Assembly (NCBI GenBank): GCA_036768485.1 | Contig: JAVLUZ010000154.1 | Coordinates: forward strand, 39,862,851-39,926,850 | Direction of reading: 5' to 3' | DNA length: 64,000 nt | From: Mermis nigrescens | Lineage: Eukaryota; Nematoda; Enoplea; Mermithida; Mermithidae | Part shown: one piece after another, positions 45,046-55,423 of the stretch | Layout: every line of letters begins with the position of its first letter | Numbering within the stretch: position 1 is the stretch's first letter | Notes under the pieces: generated by a model | What the model was told of the DNA's origin: nothing | What the model saw: only the letters and a program-made list of their open reading frames with translations | The model's database searches: none | Translations under genes and position numbers: made by a program

Positions 45046-45227
45046 GCGTGACTTGAATAATCAGACGGACGAAGTGCATCGTGTTCCCAGGCGAACGCCA
45101 ACAATCGTAAGCAGAGGCGGAATGTCTGGGCGTGGCGCCCGGCGACCGCCCAACACAGCTGGCTCGTCGGCTGCTTATGCGGGTGCCAACGTTTTTGCGC
45201 CTCAAGATGCCATCGACCCGATCGCTG
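45046..45227 (+). CDS. KCMF1: KCMF1 coding exon 4: Arg/Ser/Gly-rich linker
   Basis: Acceptor TTTAAG, donor GTCAGT. Starts by completing the Arg codon (CG + G) and runs RRDLNNQ through an arginine-, glycine- and serine-rich linker to DAIDPIA, the start of the conserved DPIAELLSQL block. The first family-C base of a miniature element lies only about 7 bp past the donor. Confidence 0.92.
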
Positions 45228-45234
45228 GTCAGTC

Positions 45235-45612
45235 AGACATGCGCAGCATGGGAGTTCTGGGGGGAAGGGGAAGGATGAGATTTTAAAGTGCCTTTTTGGG
45301 TCAAAAAAGTTGGGTACACGTCAGAAATATCGTTTTCCGGCGTTTCTGACGACACTCTATCTTTTGAGAGCATACAAACAAGAAAATTTCGAAAAAATAT
45401 TGAAAAAGTCAAATAAATTGAACAAAATATAGTCACAAGTACATATATGGCGGAAAGCGCCGAAAATTTGGCTTTTTTGAGCAAATTGATAGATAAAAAT
45501 GCTTAAAAAGCACCTTTTCTACGAATGTTCAGCAAATTTCTGGAAGCTTTAGACAAATCGCAACAAATTTTTCCGGAGGATGAAGACCCCCATCCCTCTT
45601 GATCATGTCTAA
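45235..45612. mobile_element. Family C miniature element abutting the exon-4 splice donor
   Basis: Starts CAGACATGCGCAGC and ends GATCATGTCTA. Inserted 7 bp inside intron 4, leaving GTCAGT intact. No clean 8-bp duplication is visible here. Confidence 0.7.
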
Positions 45613-46565
45613 ACACGCCCCAACAATATCGTTGTTTTTGGCGTTTCTGACGATACTCTGTTTTTCTAAAATGCAAAAACAGGCAAATTTAAAAAAAACG
45701 AATAAATTGAGCAGAATATAGTCAAAAGCGTGTAAATTAATTACCCATTTTCCCTCCAAAGAAAACTCAGTTTATTCCCTTCCCATAGCTTTTGACCGTG
45801 TACATGTATGATCGGAGGGTGGCCTTTTCTTGCCGCGCTCTATAAAATGACTTACAAGCAATGCTATGCCATTTACACTTTTTTTGCGTCAAATTCAGAT
45901 TGCTGATTATAATAAGTTATAGATAGATCAATTTTTCACCGTTTTCGGAAGTATAAGTTGAAAAGGATTCAAATACATAGTACAAAGAATTCGGTGAGTA
46001 GTGCTGGAAATTTTGATTTTGTAGTGAGAAGGACTTAAAGAGCTAAAATTTTGCAAGCACCATAATTCACGATTTTTCCCTTCTTTCTCAAAGATTTCGT
46101 TTGCTCGCCGTGTACTTACGTGAATGAGGCCGATCCTTCATCTGCATGGCTAAAAAAAGCCTTGCTTAATAAGTTTTATGCGTAAGCATAGCTTAAAATT
46201 CGTTAACTGTGGCGCTTCACATCAGAATGTTTTTTTACCTTATTTGAATTTAGGGTTACTATTGTGTTAGACTGCAAGTCACAGGCTGGTGAAACCTGTG
46301 TTTATAAAAAATATGTTTGTACAATGACTTTTTATGACTTTGTATATATGTGTACAAAAACAGAAAAGTTGGAACATCATCGAATTGCTGAAAGGAATTG
46401 CGATCGATGAACGTCAGTCTCTGAGACAATGTATAATTTATTTCTGATATGACTTTTTGCGATTTTTTCTGTACAATTTATTACCTATCTCTAATCATTG
46501 TAAAGTTCAAGTAATCTAAAAAGATTCCGAGCTACCACGATTAAGTGCCTTCCTTCTTTTCGCTG

Positions 46566-46660
46566 AACTTCTGTCGCAACTTGGTGGCATCAGGAGAGCA
46601 GGAAGCGCTTACCAATCTACAATCAGTCAAATACAGCAGCTGCAGCAGGTTTATGAGCAG
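46566..46660 (+). CDS. KCMF1: KCMF1 coding exon 5: DPIAELLSQL block and glutamine-rich helix
   Basis: Encodes ELLSQLGGIRRAGSAYQST and a Gln-rich helix. Family alignment places the junction after G 46565, which would mean a TG acceptor behind a good pyrimidine tract (CCTTCCTTCTTTTC). A canonical AG acceptor at 46522-46523 would keep the frame but add 14 unconserved residues. The donor may be GTCAGT (after 46660) or GTTTAT (after 46648), because an 18-bp sequence is repeated at both ends of the intron; either pairing can give the same mRNA. Confidence 0.85.
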
Positions 46661-47080
46661 GTCAGTTATCGCCAGCCTCTAAACACCTGCTCTATTAGGA
46701 CTTGAAGCGGAATTTCAGTACACTGATCTGATGTGTTTTATAAAGTTACATATGCATGCTGAATCGCTCCAGCATAAAATGGGGCGGATTTAGTCTTATT
46801 CTTGAGCCATTGACTTTGCTGGTTTTTGGGGTATAAAGTCATTAAACATGTAAGTCTGAAATACAGTCAATTAAAAATGCGGCAGTAATATTTGCTTGAT
46901 CGCCTTTTAGTATGTCTTATGCGCAATTACGTTTATGAGCTCGAAAGTGTTTTATGGTAAAAATGAAAAACAGCTTAACAAGCGACTATGAAAAAGTATG
47001 GTTTTTAAAATGCAGTTCGAAATTACGGTGGGTTTGTGGAATTGCCCCTATTAACTCTTTTTAATATTTTGGACAACTGC

Positions 47081-47112
47081 ACACACATCACACACACACA
47101 CACACACACACA
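47081..47112 (+). repeat. (CA)n microsatellite
   Basis: About fifteen CA dinucleotides with one TC interruption, in KCMF1 intron 5. Confidence 0.95.
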
Positions 47113-48582
47113 TGATTTAGAAAAAATAATAAGATTATTGACGCGTGGAGAAATTTCGCGTAGGTGACAAAAATTATCTAAATTGGTGGAGACGTACTAA
47201 TTGCAGGCGGATACCAAATGAAGTAAAACGCATTTTATATGACGAATTTGAATAAGTGCTAATCTATGAACCGAAAGTGCTTAATTTTATTTCTTATTGA
47301 TTTCGTAATTCAATGTTTTAATACGTCCTTATTTTCAGGGGTGAAATTGTGATTCTTACATTTATTTATGTGATTAACGTGTAAATTTTACACATAATAA
47401 GCAGTCATATTTTTTTCCACGGTAATTACGGGAAGTAATCTTAGTCAGGAATTCATCAATGGAGATAATTTGAAATAAACTGGGAATTTTTTCGGTAGGA
47501 AAACTTTTGCTTTCCTATGTTAGCTAGCTGCGGGAACTTGAAAATGGATATAATTACTTATAATCTGTGAAACATGCAATTTCGTTTTTTTCATTTTGTA
47601 AACTCCCCTGAATCGTATAACTTTTGTACAACAGCGCTCCCCTGTGTAGGTACTTCACAGCGCGAAATCTTTCCTATAATAAAAAAACACATATACACAC
47701 TTACCTACATGGGCGTACACAGGGGGGCCGGGGGGGTCGGCCCACTTTAAGCCCGAAAATAATTTTGAAAAAAATATAATTTTTTTCGAAAAGTCCTAAA
47801 ATTTTTTGGCTTCGCGCCGTAGGATCATTTTTTTATAATTTTGTCTTTAACGCGGCCAAAAAACATCGTTTTTAATTACTAATGAGAGGAAATATTTTTT
47901 TTCGAAAGCTTTGAATTTTATGAGTTTAATGGATAGCGTATCTTCGGAAACAGAAAATGCACGTTGTTTTGTGTACCGCCGAACATTATCCCTTAATATA
48001 GGGTCATCAATTTTCATACCGCTCCTCTTAGAAAGTTCTGCGCACACCCCTGTCTGGCTGATACCATTACTCTGGTTTCTGGAGCGTGATCATTTTAATA
48101 ATCTTTCTGATCTTGTTTATGATTTTTTATTATATGAAAGTGGGTTTACTTTAGCCGCAATATTTTAGACAAGTTCGACAGATAGAGCCGTGATATTTTT
48201 TGTCATTGACACACTTTTTGTCTGGCAATATTACTAACTCACAAAAAACTAATGCCTGTAATTCATCATGACTCGCGTTAATATGCCTTTTATGAAAATT
48301 AAACTGCTCTAAACTAGAAAAAATTGCATAATGATTAACATAATTCCTGTCTGTACCGAATAATAGAATGTATAAGATTACAAACCGTGAACTCCTAAAA
48401 GACTGAGCTGAGTGGGATGATGGGGCCACACGTCGTCATGGGAGGTTTAGGGTTTGTCTGAACGTTTATACCCCTAAATCTGAAGAACCTCAAAAAATTT
48501 ATAGGCCCCTAGAATCGAATTTTCGCTCCTATTTCTGGCGATTTCGCCCATTTGACCCCCCTAAAATATAATTGCTGCCATA

Positions 48583-48998
48583 CATGTAACGGCTCGAAAT
48601 TTTGGGAGGGGTCCCCGGCCATTTTTAGGAAGGGGGTTAATGATATCCATTTTTGGCCAAAAACACATAAAAAAGGCTAAAAATTCAATTTTTTTCCTAA
48701 AATGGGAGGGGCTCAAAAATTTTCTGGCTTTGGGGGATGGGGAGACAGCCAACTTTGGGTGGGGAATACATGTAACGGGGGATGGGGGCTTCCTTTCACC
48801 CAAAGTCGGACGTCCCCCCATCCCCCAAAGCCAGAAAACTTTTGACCCCTTCCCCGCCGATTTTTGGAAAAATCGAATTTTTTGGCCGTTCTTAGGCGTT
48901 TTTTGGTCATTTTCGGCCAAAAATTGGAGGTAATTTACCCCCTCCCCACTCCAAAAAACGGCTAGAACCCCCCAATTTCGAGCCGCTACATGTATGGT
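48583..48998. repeat. Two family-B elements head to head, forming a 400-bp palindrome
   Basis: The copy starting CATACATGTAACGGCTCG runs to about 48780. The next, starting at about 48768, is its reverse complement and ends CGAGCCGCTACATGTATG. The large open frames on both strands here are a symmetry effect. Confidence 0.82.
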
Positions 48999-49267
48999 GG
49001 GGGATTGTCCCCATCCTCCCCATGTTACACGTCTGGTTGCTGCCTATGTACAAATGGATGGCTGCTTGCCTCAGTCGGTTTTACGAAGGCTCGTATACGG
49101 GAAGCAATCGCTAGTTTGTGCATAGGGGTTTCAGGGTGCTTCTTCTGCTTTAAACTGCCTTCGCTGTCGTCTTTAAAAATTATCCTAAACGCATGCGCAA
49201 TAAGAAAGTTAGCCGCATTATATACATTGTTCGTCTACTTTTTTTATTCCCGCAGGTTTATGAGCAG

Positions 49268-49485
49268 GTGTCTAGCCGGCAAGGCTCTCGACGTACGTTA
49301 AACGCTCTGGAACCTCGAATGGCCGGCGGTCAGCAGCCCCAGCAACAACATTTTATGGTCTCTGAACCGTCTACGGTAATGGTGGCAACTCCGAGTGCCT
49401 ATCAGTCAACGTCAACGGCCGAAATGATCGCTGCAACGTCGTCATTGCTCTCGAACGATGATTCGTCGCGATTTTTGTTGCCCAG
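49268..49485 (+). CDS. KCMF1: KCMF1 coding exon 6: low-complexity C-terminal region
   Basis: Acceptor either CCGCAG (exon from 49256) or GAGCAG (from 49268); see exon 5. Donor GTTAGA after CCCAG. Encodes QVSSRQGSRR-like sequence, a Gln-rich run, Ser/Thr-rich sequence and SSRFLLPR, matching the conserved QFLLTRL of vertebrate KCMF1. Confidence 0.92.
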
Positions 49486-49525
49486 GTTAGAGGTCATGTT
49501 ACATAAAGGTCGGAGGTTGCGTCAG

Positions 49526-49688
49526 CAGGCACGTAGCTGGCCGTCCTATTTCGGGAGGACCAACACCAATTTTTGGGGGGACTAAGCCCAAAAAGGCCAA
49601 AAATAGCACAAAATGACGTTTAAAAATTCAGATTTATCTGAATTTGGGGGTACGAACCCCCCTCGTTCCCCTTAGAAATACGTGCCTG
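49526..49688. mobile_element. Miniature element CAGGCACGTAGCTGG family, copy 2, 8-bp target duplication TGCGTCAG
   Basis: Ends CAGGCACGTAGCTGG and ACGTGCCTG, flanked by TGCGTCAG (49518-49525, 49689-49696). 163 bp, 40 bp past the exon-6 donor. Confidence 0.88.
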
Positions 49689-50769
49689 TGCGTCAGACGC
49701 CAACGACATCAGACGCTGACTTCTTGACTTCGTTTGCTAAACTTTTCTCGACCTTTTTTCTGTCGAACTTTCACGATTTTTTTACGATGCTCCATCATTG
49801 GGCGGGCGGCTAAAAGGATAGTTAAAATGTCATTGCGGTGACCTTTCTTCAGTCTTTCCAAATGTTGGACGCACAAGCAAGAAGATATTTACACACATTT
49901 AATCTAATAAAATAGGTAGTACCTACATACCTTCTGCTTGACCATGTTTTATGTGTACAAATTAATGAGAGTGATACTGATAATTGACTGATACTCTCGC
50001 ATTTTTTAGAAAAATAAATTTTTGCAGTAAACTAACTATTAGTAATTAAAAGCTAGGATGATTGAGTTTTTCTTTCCATGCCGAAAATTCTCTTGCAGCA
50101 CTGCACGGTTTCCAATAATCGCCTGGCAGTACCTGATTTTCATAAATCTAGGAAGGGTTTATACTTAAACATGGGCGTGGAGGGTCTGGATCGGACATGC
50201 ACAGCTTGGAATTCTAGGAGGGAAACTTCCAAATGCCCTACGGATTTAGAAAAGGCGCAAACACGTCAAAAACTTTATTTTCCGGTGTTTCTGACGATGC
50301 TTTATATTTCTGGAGCATAAAAACATTAGAAAAATTTGAAAAAAATTTCAGAAAAATCCGATTAAGTTGAAAAAGTATAAGAAAAAAATGAGCCTGATGG
50401 GAAACGCCGAATATTGTCACTTTTGAGCAAACAGATAGCTAAAAACGCTCAAAACAGCACTTTTCTACGATTTTTTTGTGATTTTTTTGGAAAATCACGA
50501 ATACTGGGGGAGATAGTAAAAACCGTTTACCCAAACCCGTCAGAATCCTGTATGGTCTGGCTATACCCCACAACAACTTACAGAATTTTGTTTTCAAGAT
50601 TTTTTGATATTTCGCTACTTTTTTATGTGATAGTGTTTGATGAGGAACGTCGAAAACTGAATTGTTTTTCTGCTCCTATACAACCTGTCACTTTTTCAAC
50701 TCTGTGTGATATATACACTGAGAATGAACCGATTTTCGTGTATCGCATCAAAAGCTCTCGGTAGCATAG

Positions 50770-51215
50770 GTGGGCAGCACCAAAATTGTAGGGGGTGCAA
50801 CAAAGGTCAATAGTGGTCTTAAAATGGTGGTATGGCAAAAAACGCAATTTTTAACGTTTCTCATCATGCACTATCCATTGGCATCAAAAAAATCGCGAAA
50901 AAAACAAAAAAATTTCAATAATTGAATTATGGAGGAATTTCAGTCTGGGGGGTATTCGGCCTTCTGGGGGAGCATACCTCCAACCCTTCCCCCCACGCCC
51001 ACGTGTGGTCGGTAGTGCTCTTTTGCAGTGGTCCTAAAGTAGTGGTATGGCGAAAAAACTCAGTTTTTCAACGTTTCTCATCGAGCACTATCCATTGGCA
51101 TCCAAAAATCGCGAAAAAAAAACAAAAAATAGTTCTGGGGGTATTTTAGTTGGGGGCATATTCGGCCTTCTGGGGGTGCATATTTCAACCCTTCTCCCAG
51201 CCTACGTGTGGTCGA
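50770..51215. mobile_element. Two adjacent family-A miniature elements
   Basis: First copy about 50770-51006 (CATAGGTGGGCAGC ... CACGTGTG) with flanks CTCGGTAG and GTCGGTAG, 7 of 8 alike. A second, 5'-truncated copy runs to about 51212. Confidence 0.7.
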
Positions 51216-51266
51216 TAGTTTCTTTTGCAAGAGCTGATAAACGGTCACCGTTTGTTTGCCTTGCGG

Positions 51267-51901
51267 CAGGAGCGGATTTAAGGAGGGCGGTAAGGGGCAG
51301 CCGCCCCTCCCCCATTGGTCAAAAATGTTTGGCGAGATAATGAATGGATATGTAATTCGCAATGATTTTTGGCCGTCAGTGACCATAATTTCTCAAATTT
51401 TTCCGGCGCTGTGCGCCGGATAATACCTATTAATGATATTTATTCACTTTCTTGGCGACCTGGAAGCCATTTTCTGCTCATGAAATAGGTTTCAAAACAT
51501 TTTCAACAGCAGCAACAGTTATTTATGCATTGTTTTCTTCTATTTTCGATCAAGAATTTTCGACGTTTTGCATCAAATGCTGCAAATACGGGAATTCAGG
51601 CAGTAAATCAAGCTTCTAAACGTCCAACGGCCTAAATTTTACAAATTTTCCGGTGCTTCGCGCTAGATTTTCGCTAAAGTCAAAGAAATTTAATGATTTG
51701 CTTCACACAAAATTGTCGAAAATTTAAAATTTTTCGAAAAATATTGCATCAAAAGTGATTCTAAGTAAAAGTATGCAATGTAAAACGCAGAAAAAACGCT
51801 ACTTCGCGCTTCAAGGGCAAATTTTCGGACCTATTTTTGACTGTTTCTGGAAAAGTTGGGGTGCTGGCTGCCCCCTTAGGAAAATCCTAGATCCGCCACT
51901 G
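51267..51901. mobile_element. hAT-like element (family E) with 8-bp target duplication CCTTGCGG
   Basis: Ends CAGGAGCGGATTTA and ATCCGCCACTG (inverted CAGTGGCGGAT), flanked by CCTTGCGG at 51259-51266 and 51902-51909. CAGNGGCGGAT ends with an 8-bp duplication are characteristic of hAT elements. Confidence 0.9.
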
Positions 51902-52007
51902 CCTTGCGGTGTAATTTTAAATTGAAATGAGTATTTCTCGCTGATTGCTGCAAGCTGACACCCAATTTCGAGCCATTACGTACATGCGTACTTGGCCTGG
52001 GGCCGCT

Positions 52008-52965
52008 TGCATCAACGACTACTGAACTAATCTATCAGTGCATTACTTCAGTTGTGAAAAAATTCGCTTGCACCAACGTCTTCGCTACTGAACTAATCTA
52101 GAAGTCATTTTTTAGTAGTTCAGTAGTTAAGAATTGGCTTGCCATGCAGCCTTGCACCAACGTCTACGCTACTGAACTTATAGAGCAGTCCGATGTTCTC
52201 TAATAGAGAAGTCTCGCTTGCACCAAAAATCTTGTAGTCGAGTGGTTCAGTGAAGAAAAGTTTTTTGTATGTTCTGCTAGTAATCGATTTTGACTATTAG
52301 AAAAGCGTGTTCTCATTAGCTTGCGATATATTCAAGCGGTTAAACTTGTGAAAAATGTTTATAGTGAATGTTTTTAAGCTCTTAAATTTTTTATTTCCGA
52401 ATTTCATTTATCTGCCGGAATTTTTCAAATTTATATTTTTGAACAAATTAGTTCGAGCAACATTCTGTGTGATCAAATAAATATGAAGAGAAAGGGCGAA
52501 AATTATACTGGGAAACTTCGGCGAATAAAATATTTTTCCCAAACAAACCTCGATTCGTGTTAATATAGAGACCGAAGAGTTTGAATGTGCCAAAAAAGCT
52601 GATTAATTTTTCAGTCGTATGTTTCAATTGTATTTCGTGTTTTTATGGTGCGCTAACAGCTCACTGCTAAAGCAGACGTACAAATGCCAAATGACACCTT
52701 AAATAAGTAAAACGCATCAATAATGTTTATGGCGAAAATGCACATGATATAATGCACTACTGATCCACCGAACTACTAGAAAGTGGACTACTCTATTAGT
52801 GTTTGGAGCATGCGAACACTATTAAACTACTAGAAACGAACTAATCTATTAGTCGATATCAGACTGCTGAACTACTAGAAAGGACTAATCTAGTAGTCGT
52901 TTGTACAAGCGAACACTACTGAACCACTGAAGTACTGAATTGGTGCAAGCGGCCACTGGAGTTCA
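52008..52965. mobile_element. Element with CCGCTTGCA ends and many CTACTGAACTAATCTA motifs
   Basis: Ends GGCCGCTTGCATCAA and TTGGTGCAAGCGGCC. About ten copies of a CTACTGAACTAATCTA-like word, on both strands, are grouped in the outer 250 bp on each side. The centre is plain AT-rich sequence. Target duplication unclear. Confidence 0.75.
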
Positions 52966-53175
52966 AATGTTCCGTTTAAACTTTATTCACCTTTTAAAAA
53001 AATTATTTCCTCTCCGGTCACGAATGTGCTAATTCACATGCTTTAATGTCGTAAGGATCTGGCGTAAACTAGTGACGACTTCCTGAAATCTTCCATCTGG
53101 TCTCTGAACCACACATAGGCGTGGGGGGTTTGTACCCCGCAGAAGTTGAAAAAACACCCGCAGATTACTATAGAC

Positions 53176-53399
53176 CATAGGTGGGCGCCACCAAAGTTCT
53201 GGGGGTTTGCAAGATTTTTTCAAAGGTCAAAAAATGGCCTTAGAAATGGTGGTATAGCGAAGAAACAAGATTTTTCAACGTTTCTCATCGAGCACTATCC
53301 ATTGGCATCAAAAAATTGCGAAAAAACAAAGAAAATTCAAAATTGAATTCTGGGGTGCATACCCCCAACCTCCCCCACGCCCAGGTATGCTATAGACCC
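53176..53399. mobile_element. Family A miniature element, 8-bp target duplication CTATAGAC
   Basis: Ends CATAGGTGGGCG and CCAGGTATG, flanked by CTATAGAC (53168-53175 and 53400-53407). 224 bp; core word ATCGAGCACTATCCATTGGC is shared by all family-A copies. Confidence 0.88.
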
Positions 53400-53553
53400 C
53401 CACAATTCTATTTTTAGTAGCATTTTTGGCTATTTCACTCATCCCGACCCCTCCAGAATTTTGGTGCTGCCCATGCATGATCTGAATCATTCACACCGCA
53501 CGTTTGCTAATATACATAATTCATTTTCAACGATATAATAATTATTTTTGCAG

Positions 53554-53713
53554 GTTGTTCGAAAACAAATCTGCGGACGAGCAGAAAGAGCGAAACGAGG
53601 CTGAAAGGGACGATCGTAGCTCATTTGTGCAGGAACTTTTAGTTTCCTTATTTCTACCTGAGGTCCAAGCTTTCGAACCAACTAATAGCACTCGTCTCAA
53701 TCAAGCAAATTAG
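53554..53713 (+). CDS. KCMF1: KCMF1 coding exon 7 and stop
   Basis: Acceptor ATTTTTGCAG; completes Arg (AG + G), then LFENKSADEQKERNEAERDD and SSFVQELLVS, the conserved helix (RADRSLFVQELL in human). A short divergent tail follows and the stop TAG is at 53711-53713. The acidic C-terminal tail of vertebrate KCMF1 is replaced by about 18 unrelated residues. The seven exons sum to 1086 nt (361 aa), against 381 aa in human KCMF1. No clear AATAAA follows within 300 bp. Confidence 0.94.
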
Positions 53714-54060
53714 AGTTGATGCGGAGCGGTTTTGGATCTTAACGAAAAGAAACGTCATTCGCAGTGAATATTTTTCTATCGAATTATAAGGAAATGTGAT
53801 TTGTTTTCTGTCATAAATCTAAACAAGTTATTAGGAAGCTGTGTAAAATTTGTATTTAATACAGAAAGGTGTATTTTATTTAATTTAAACTCTTTTCATT
53901 AGTTAACTTTAATACGAAAATTTCCAGGTTCAGCCTATGTTGCGAGCGAAAGCCTTATTTTTCTAAGTTTGTAGTAGAACTGTTATGAAAAACTGCGGAA
54001 CAAAGTTTTTTCTAATATATGATCAGAGCACGCATGGGCGTGGCGGGGGGGGGTTTGCAC

Positions 54061-54287
54061 CACACCTGGGCGTGGGGGTATGCATCCCCCTCTGAGAAAT
54101 CAAAATACCCCGAGAATTCAATTTTTGAAATTTTTGTATTTTTTTAACAATTTTTTGACGCAAATGGATAGTGCTCGATGCGAAACGTTGAAAAATGGTG
54201 TTTTTTTACCATACCACTATTTTTAAGGCCATTTTTTGATCCTTCAAAAATCTTGCACCCCTAGAATTTTGTTGCCGCCCACCTATG
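54061..54287. mobile_element. Family A miniature element (inverted), 8-bp target duplication GTTTGCAC
   Basis: Ends CACACCTGGGCG and CCCACCTATG, flanked by GTTTGCAC at 54053-54060 and 54288-54295. Further copies lie at about 37088-37377, 54812-55034, 55424-55636, 57520-57756 and 60889-61128. Confidence 0.87.
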
Positions 54288-54637
54288 GTTTGCACTCCGC
54301 AGAAGTTGAAAATCTTGCGCAGATTACTGCACACCTCAGAATTTTACTTCCAGTAACATTTTTGGCAATTTCACCCAACCAGACCCCCAGAATTTTCTTA
54401 CTGCACATGTATGCAAGGTTACGAGAGCGCGTTCTTCGAGTTTAAATCGAAAATTGCGTCTATTCCTCCACCATCACATTTTTGGTCTTTAAAATGTTTC
54501 GGACGTTCAAAATTTAAACGCTGCCCTGCCGTTTTTGGCGTTAATTATTGCACGCAATTTTCCCTTTGATTTATACTTGCACAATAGCGTACGTAAGTAT
54601 CTTACAAGTCGTTCATTATTTTGTCTGCGTATTATTT

Positions 54638-54755
54638 ATGGACGGACCGAGTCTATTTGACACATATTTATCGCATGAATACCTATATTTTCTCGCGGTC
54701 GCAGTGCTTCTTGTTCAGTGGATTGCAGTCGTCGTATCTTGTGCTTTATTAAATC
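54638..54755 (+). CDS. Possible first coding exon of a small membrane protein
   Basis: ATG 54638 opens a 39-codon segment ending at a strong donor (AAATC then GTGAGT). It encodes a short acidic N-terminus (MDGPSLFDTYLSHEY) and one convincing transmembrane helix (FLAVAVLLVQWIAVVVSC). GC content is higher than nearby. No second exon was found before the minus-strand gene at 58033. The family is not recognised; a chance frame is possible. Confidence 0.35.
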
Positions 54756-55423
54756 GTGAGTCGTATTTTTAATGCATAAAATTAGTTACAGTAGTCAACA
54801 AACAACACACCTGGGCGTGGGAGGTTTGGGGGGTATGCAATGCAACCCCCAGAAACCAAAATACCCCTCCCCAGAATTCAATTTTTGAATTTTTTTCTCT
54901 CGCAAGTTTTTGATGCCAATGGATAGTGCTCGATTAGAAACGTTGAAAAATGGTGTTTTTCGCCATACCGCCATTTTTTCACCTTGAAAAATTTTGCACA
55001 CCTCCCCAGAATTTTGGTGCCGCCCACCTATGGTCAACAACAGTAATTCATGAGAAACAAAATCGATCCTTAATCAGATTTTTGCGCGGATTTCAAATCT
55101 GGCCCTAGAACTTCTCTAGCACGTCAACTTTTTGAGATACCTATCTGACTGCTTACTAAAAAAGTGGATACATACGTGTACTTCGAGAAGTTTTATGAGG
55201 TACTATTAGAATTTTAGAAAAATGTTTTTTATGCTGTTCAATTTGCGCAAAAAAATTTTTGTTATAAATTCTACATTTTTTACATAAATCATTTAATGCG
55301 ATTTCAAAAAACAACCGAAGCATGAAATATCGTGAACGCAGTTGACTTAAGCAGTAGGTAGGTATTAACCTAATTACGTACATATATGCTACGAGATCCG
55401 ACATACACGGAGGATCTAGAACA

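Noticed and set aside
48561..48933. Overlapping ORFs of 119, 97 and 65 aa on both strands
   Set aside because: Produced by the palindromic pair of family-B elements; sequence is low-complexity and repeats in other copies.
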